Source of the DNA: Corylus avellana
Taxonomy: Eukaryota > Streptophyta > Magnoliopsida > Fagales > Betulaceae
NCBI RefSeq assembly: GCF_901000735.1
Contig: NC_081545.1
Coordinates: forward strand, 32,915,634-32,979,633
Length of the DNA: 64,000 nt
Direction of reading: 5' to 3'
The notes beneath the pieces were generated by a model. The model was not told the DNA's origin, did not search any database, and was given only the letters and a program-made list of their open reading frames with translations. The position numbers and the translations under genes are program-made. Of this stretch, positions 60,914 through 64,000 are shown piece by piece (within the stretch, counting starts at the first letter, position 1; the number at the start of each line of letters is the position of its first letter).

Positions 60914-63900
60914 TCATAATTGAGCTTCATCCTCCGATCCGACCATATGCATTTCTTGGTTTTTTAGCTGCCACAATGAAAATGCATGCAAAGCCTTGGC
61001 TATTGGCTTCTTTCGAGAAAGAAATTCTTAAGACACACATTTCATTATAGGCCGAGAGTTTGGTTTGGCGTGTAGACATGCAAATGCTACTGTAGCGATA
61101 GGAAAAATATCCTGTGCAACTAGATAAGTTGGAGGTGGCAGACGTTAATCTAATATTTTATGTAACATCACATTTTGAGAAGACGATGATGATAATGAAG
61201 TGAAGAGTTCCATTGGATGTCTTCCCATTAATATTTCCAATGCCACTACTCCAAAGCTATAAACGTCGCATTTTTTAGTAACTTTTATGGTATAGGCTAA
61301 CTTTGCATATAAAAAAAAAAATTAAAAATTAAAACTATTACAAATGTAAAAACCTTTATTTCCCTTTTTCCTTTTATCTTTTATCTTAACGATCTTTTTT
61401 TTTTTTTTTTTTGGTATATTTTTCAATGAAACAAAGTTGTCCATTGCATAAAAATTTCATATTGAAAGTGGTTGTTTACGATCATGCGTGAATAGATTCA
61501 AATAGTAAATGAAAAGGTAACCCTACTAGCTTAAATATTGGGGAAGATATTTGTTCTACATATATGACTAGTTTTATGTTCTAGAATAATAGATAATGTT
61601 AAATAAATAATGATATCAATTATAGCAAGAAAATAATGGTTTACATGAAGCAATATAACCATAAGTGCCTGCAACTAATGTTTGATTGGAGGAATCCAGA
61701 TCAAGAAGTTTAACTGTGCCAAAGTCAGAAACAAAAGCCTCTAGTTTATTGTTCAATAGAATATTGTTGCTGGATATATCTCAATGAACAATTGCAGGGA
61801 TGCACTCATGATGCATGTAAGATAAGGCGTGTGCTGTTCCTTTGATGATGTTTACCCTCTTGCTCCAATCTAATTCCACAACTTCAATGTCATTATTTAG
61901 GACACAAAACAGACTTCCCCTTTCCTTGTACTCATAAACCAAAAACATGCTTCACTTATGTAAACAAAACCCATAAAGCTTTATAATGTTTCGATGCCTG
62001 ATCTATGTTAACACCTTTATCTCGTTCTTGAAACTCTTATCGAAAGTTGGATTCTCAGCTTCTAAGCGATGAAGTTTTTTCAAGGCAACTATTTTGCCAC
62101 TAGATAGTTTTGCTTTGTAGACACTACCATAACCACCTGTCGCAATACAGTATTTTATATCAAAATCCTCGGTTGCTTGAATGATATCTTTATATGCAAT
62201 ATTTCCATCATAATTCCATATCGAGAACAAGTTCCCATTCTTTCTCTGTGTTGACATAGATTGGGTTTTGTTGATCATGTGTTGAGACAGGAATAAACAA
62301 AAACCCCCCAAGGACTAAGAATCCAAGGAAAATGCTGATGGGTGCAACGATTTTTACTTTGGGTACAATTGTTTTGTTACTGGTTGAGGCGGAAAGTACT
62401 GGAAGGGAAGGAGGGAAATGTGGCGGGCAAGGAGGAAAACCCACGAAGTCACCACATAAGTCGTTGTTGCCAATTAATGAGTCAGATGTATGATTTTGAT
62501 AACCGTTTGGTATTTGAGCCTCCAGAGAATTGTATGATAAGTTGATATGTGCTACAAAAGTGAAAGGACGGGGTACTTTTCCAGAAAGATTATTATAGCT
62601 AAGATCCAAGACCGCTACAAGTGCTAAACCCCCAACTTCAAAATGTATTTGCCCACTAATAAAGTTATGACTAAGGTTTATAGTAGACAACGAATAAAGA
62701 TTTCTGATCTGATAGGGGATGCTTCCACTTAAGGAGTTGTCGCTCAATATCAAGTGCTCCAACGAAGAGCAACTGGTTAGCCGAGTTGGAATTGAACCAT
62801 TGAAATTGTTAGATTCGAGAATTAGATGGGCCATCTTCTTCAAATTCGCTATTTCTCCTGGGACAGAACCATTAAGGCTGTTATTCTCAAGGTGCAAGTG
62901 AACCAAATTCTCCATATTGCCTATTTCTAAAGGAATGGAACCATCGATTCGATTGTTACTAAGGAACAAATATTCCAAATTAGTTAAATGGCCCAGAGTA
63001 GAAGGGATTTGACCACTAAGGTAGTTATTGTCGAGGTGCAAGTAAATCAAATTCTCCATATTGCCTATTTATGGGGGAATAGAACCATCGATTCGGTTGT
63101 TACTAAGGGACAAATATTTCAAATGAGTTAAATGACCCAGAGTAGAAGGGATTTGACCACTAAGGCTGTTATTCCCGAGGTGCAAGTAAATCAAATTCTC
63201 CATATTGCCTATTTCTGGGGGAATGGAACCATCGATTCGATTGTTACTAAGCGACAAATATTCCAAATGAGTTAAATGGCCTAGAGTATAAGAGATTTGA
63301 CCATTAAGGCTGTTATTCTCGAGGTGTAAGTAAATCAAATTCTCCATATTGCCTATTTCTGAGGGAATGGAACCATTGATTTGATAGTTACTAAGGAACA
63401 AATATTTCAAATTAGTTAAATGGCCCAGAGTAGAAGGGAGTTGACCACTAAAGCTGTTATTCTCAAGGTGCAAACTTTTTAGATGAGTTAAATTGCCCAA
63501 AGTAGAAGGGATTTGACCACTAAGGCTATTATTCCTATGGAACAAACCTTCCAGATGAGTTAAATGGCCCAAAGTAGAAGGGATTCAACCACTAAGGCTA
63601 TTACTCTCAAGGGACAAGTAAGTCAGATCCTCCATACTGTCTAGTTCTGAGGGAATGGAACCATTGATTTGATTGTTCAAAAGGAACAAATCTTTCAAAT
63701 GAGTTAAATGGCTCAGAGTAGAAGGGATTTGACCAACGAGCATGTTACCACTTAGGTCCAAATTGGTGAGATTGGTTAAATGCCAAAGAGATGAAGGGAT
63801 TGGTCCAATGAAGTTGTTTCCACCTAGATGTAATACATTGAGATTCCTCAGATTTCCTAATTTTTTGGGGGATAGAACCATTGAATTGGTTATAAGACAG

Positions 63901-64000
63901 ATCCAGGTGAGTGAGATTGGTTAAGAGCCATAGAGATGAAGGGATGCTCCCTTGAAGACTACGTCCAGGAAGAACAAGGCGGACTAAATTAGGGAAGGAA
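60914..64000 (-). pseudogene. Decayed LRR receptor-like kinase (MIK2/At1g35710-like), continues beyond the window
   Basis: Reading the minus strand from 64000 down, there are about a dozen LRRs, a cap (NDLCGDFVGFPPCPP), a membrane helix (VAPISIFLGFLVLGGFLF) and a kinase domain starting near GNLFSIWNYDGNIAYKDIIQ with the Gly loop GGYGSVYKA. An intron lies at about 61301-61644, and the last exon (60914-61300) ends with the family tail QEFLSRKKP-like and SLWQLKNQEM. The gene is broken: stop codons stand at 63585-63587, 63069-63071, 62003-62005, 61952-61954, 61781-61783, 61145-61147 and 61028-61030, and single-base frameshifts near 63868 and 62304, both in C runs. The catalytic His-Arg/Trp-Asp region has a stop in place of the expected Trp/Arg. 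This family forms large clusters in woody plants, so a functional neighbour may lie beyond the edge. The 5' end is outside. Confidence 0.9.

Noticed and set aside
1..64000. CRISPR arrays, operons, phage or bacterial islands
   Set aside because: The window is plant nuclear DNA; no spaced identical short repeats or dense one-strand gene runs occur.

Overview
The window is nuclear DNA of a dicot plant. Genes are split by GT-AG introns, intergenic DNA is AT-rich and full of microsatellites and small transposons, and every recognisable protein is closest to a core-eudicot family, judged against Arabidopsis proteins recalled from memory. A woody rosid is plausible, but the sequence alone does not settle the species.

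Six intact protein-coding genes and one pseudogene were found. From left to right they are: an ABCB19-type auxin exporter (1548-8537, +, 10 exons, 1249 aa); a PRE-family non-DNA-binding HLH protein (19732-20373, +, 2 exons, 91 aa); an RRM protein of the BPA1 (binding partner of ACD11) type (28904-31531, +, 4 coding exons, about 254 aa); an intronless glutaredoxin-domain protein with an MGC N-terminus (34962-36299, -, 445 aa); a class I HD-Zip factor of the ATHB3/ATHB20 type (48163-49575, +, 284 aa); a receptor-like cytoplasmic kinase of the PBL34/35/36 type (54876-59803, +, 6 exons, 476 aa); and a decayed LRR receptor kinase running off the right edge (60914-64000, -).

The spaces between genes hold many non-autonomous elements. 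Three fold-back elements share ends related to GAGCATTCCC; one of them carries a captured fragment of an F-box/LRR gene. A tRNA-derived SINE with a 10-base target duplication sits inside an older fold-back element. There is also a 0.71-kb tandem duplication, nested fold-backs near 25.5 kb, and several dispersed repeat families with multiple copies inside this window.

The genes do not form an operon or cluster of shared function, though several belong to hormone and growth signalling: auxin transport (ABCB19), brassinosteroid/gibberellin growth output (PRE) and leaf/cotyledon development (HD-Zip I). Others touch immunity or cell death (BPA1-like, PBL34-like). Their order is informative. As recalled, ABCB19, a PRE gene and an MGC-type glutaredoxin gene are also neighbours in Arabidopsis, and ATHB20/ATHB3 lies near PBL35/PBL34. 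The window therefore looks like an ancestral gene block that keeps both sets together.
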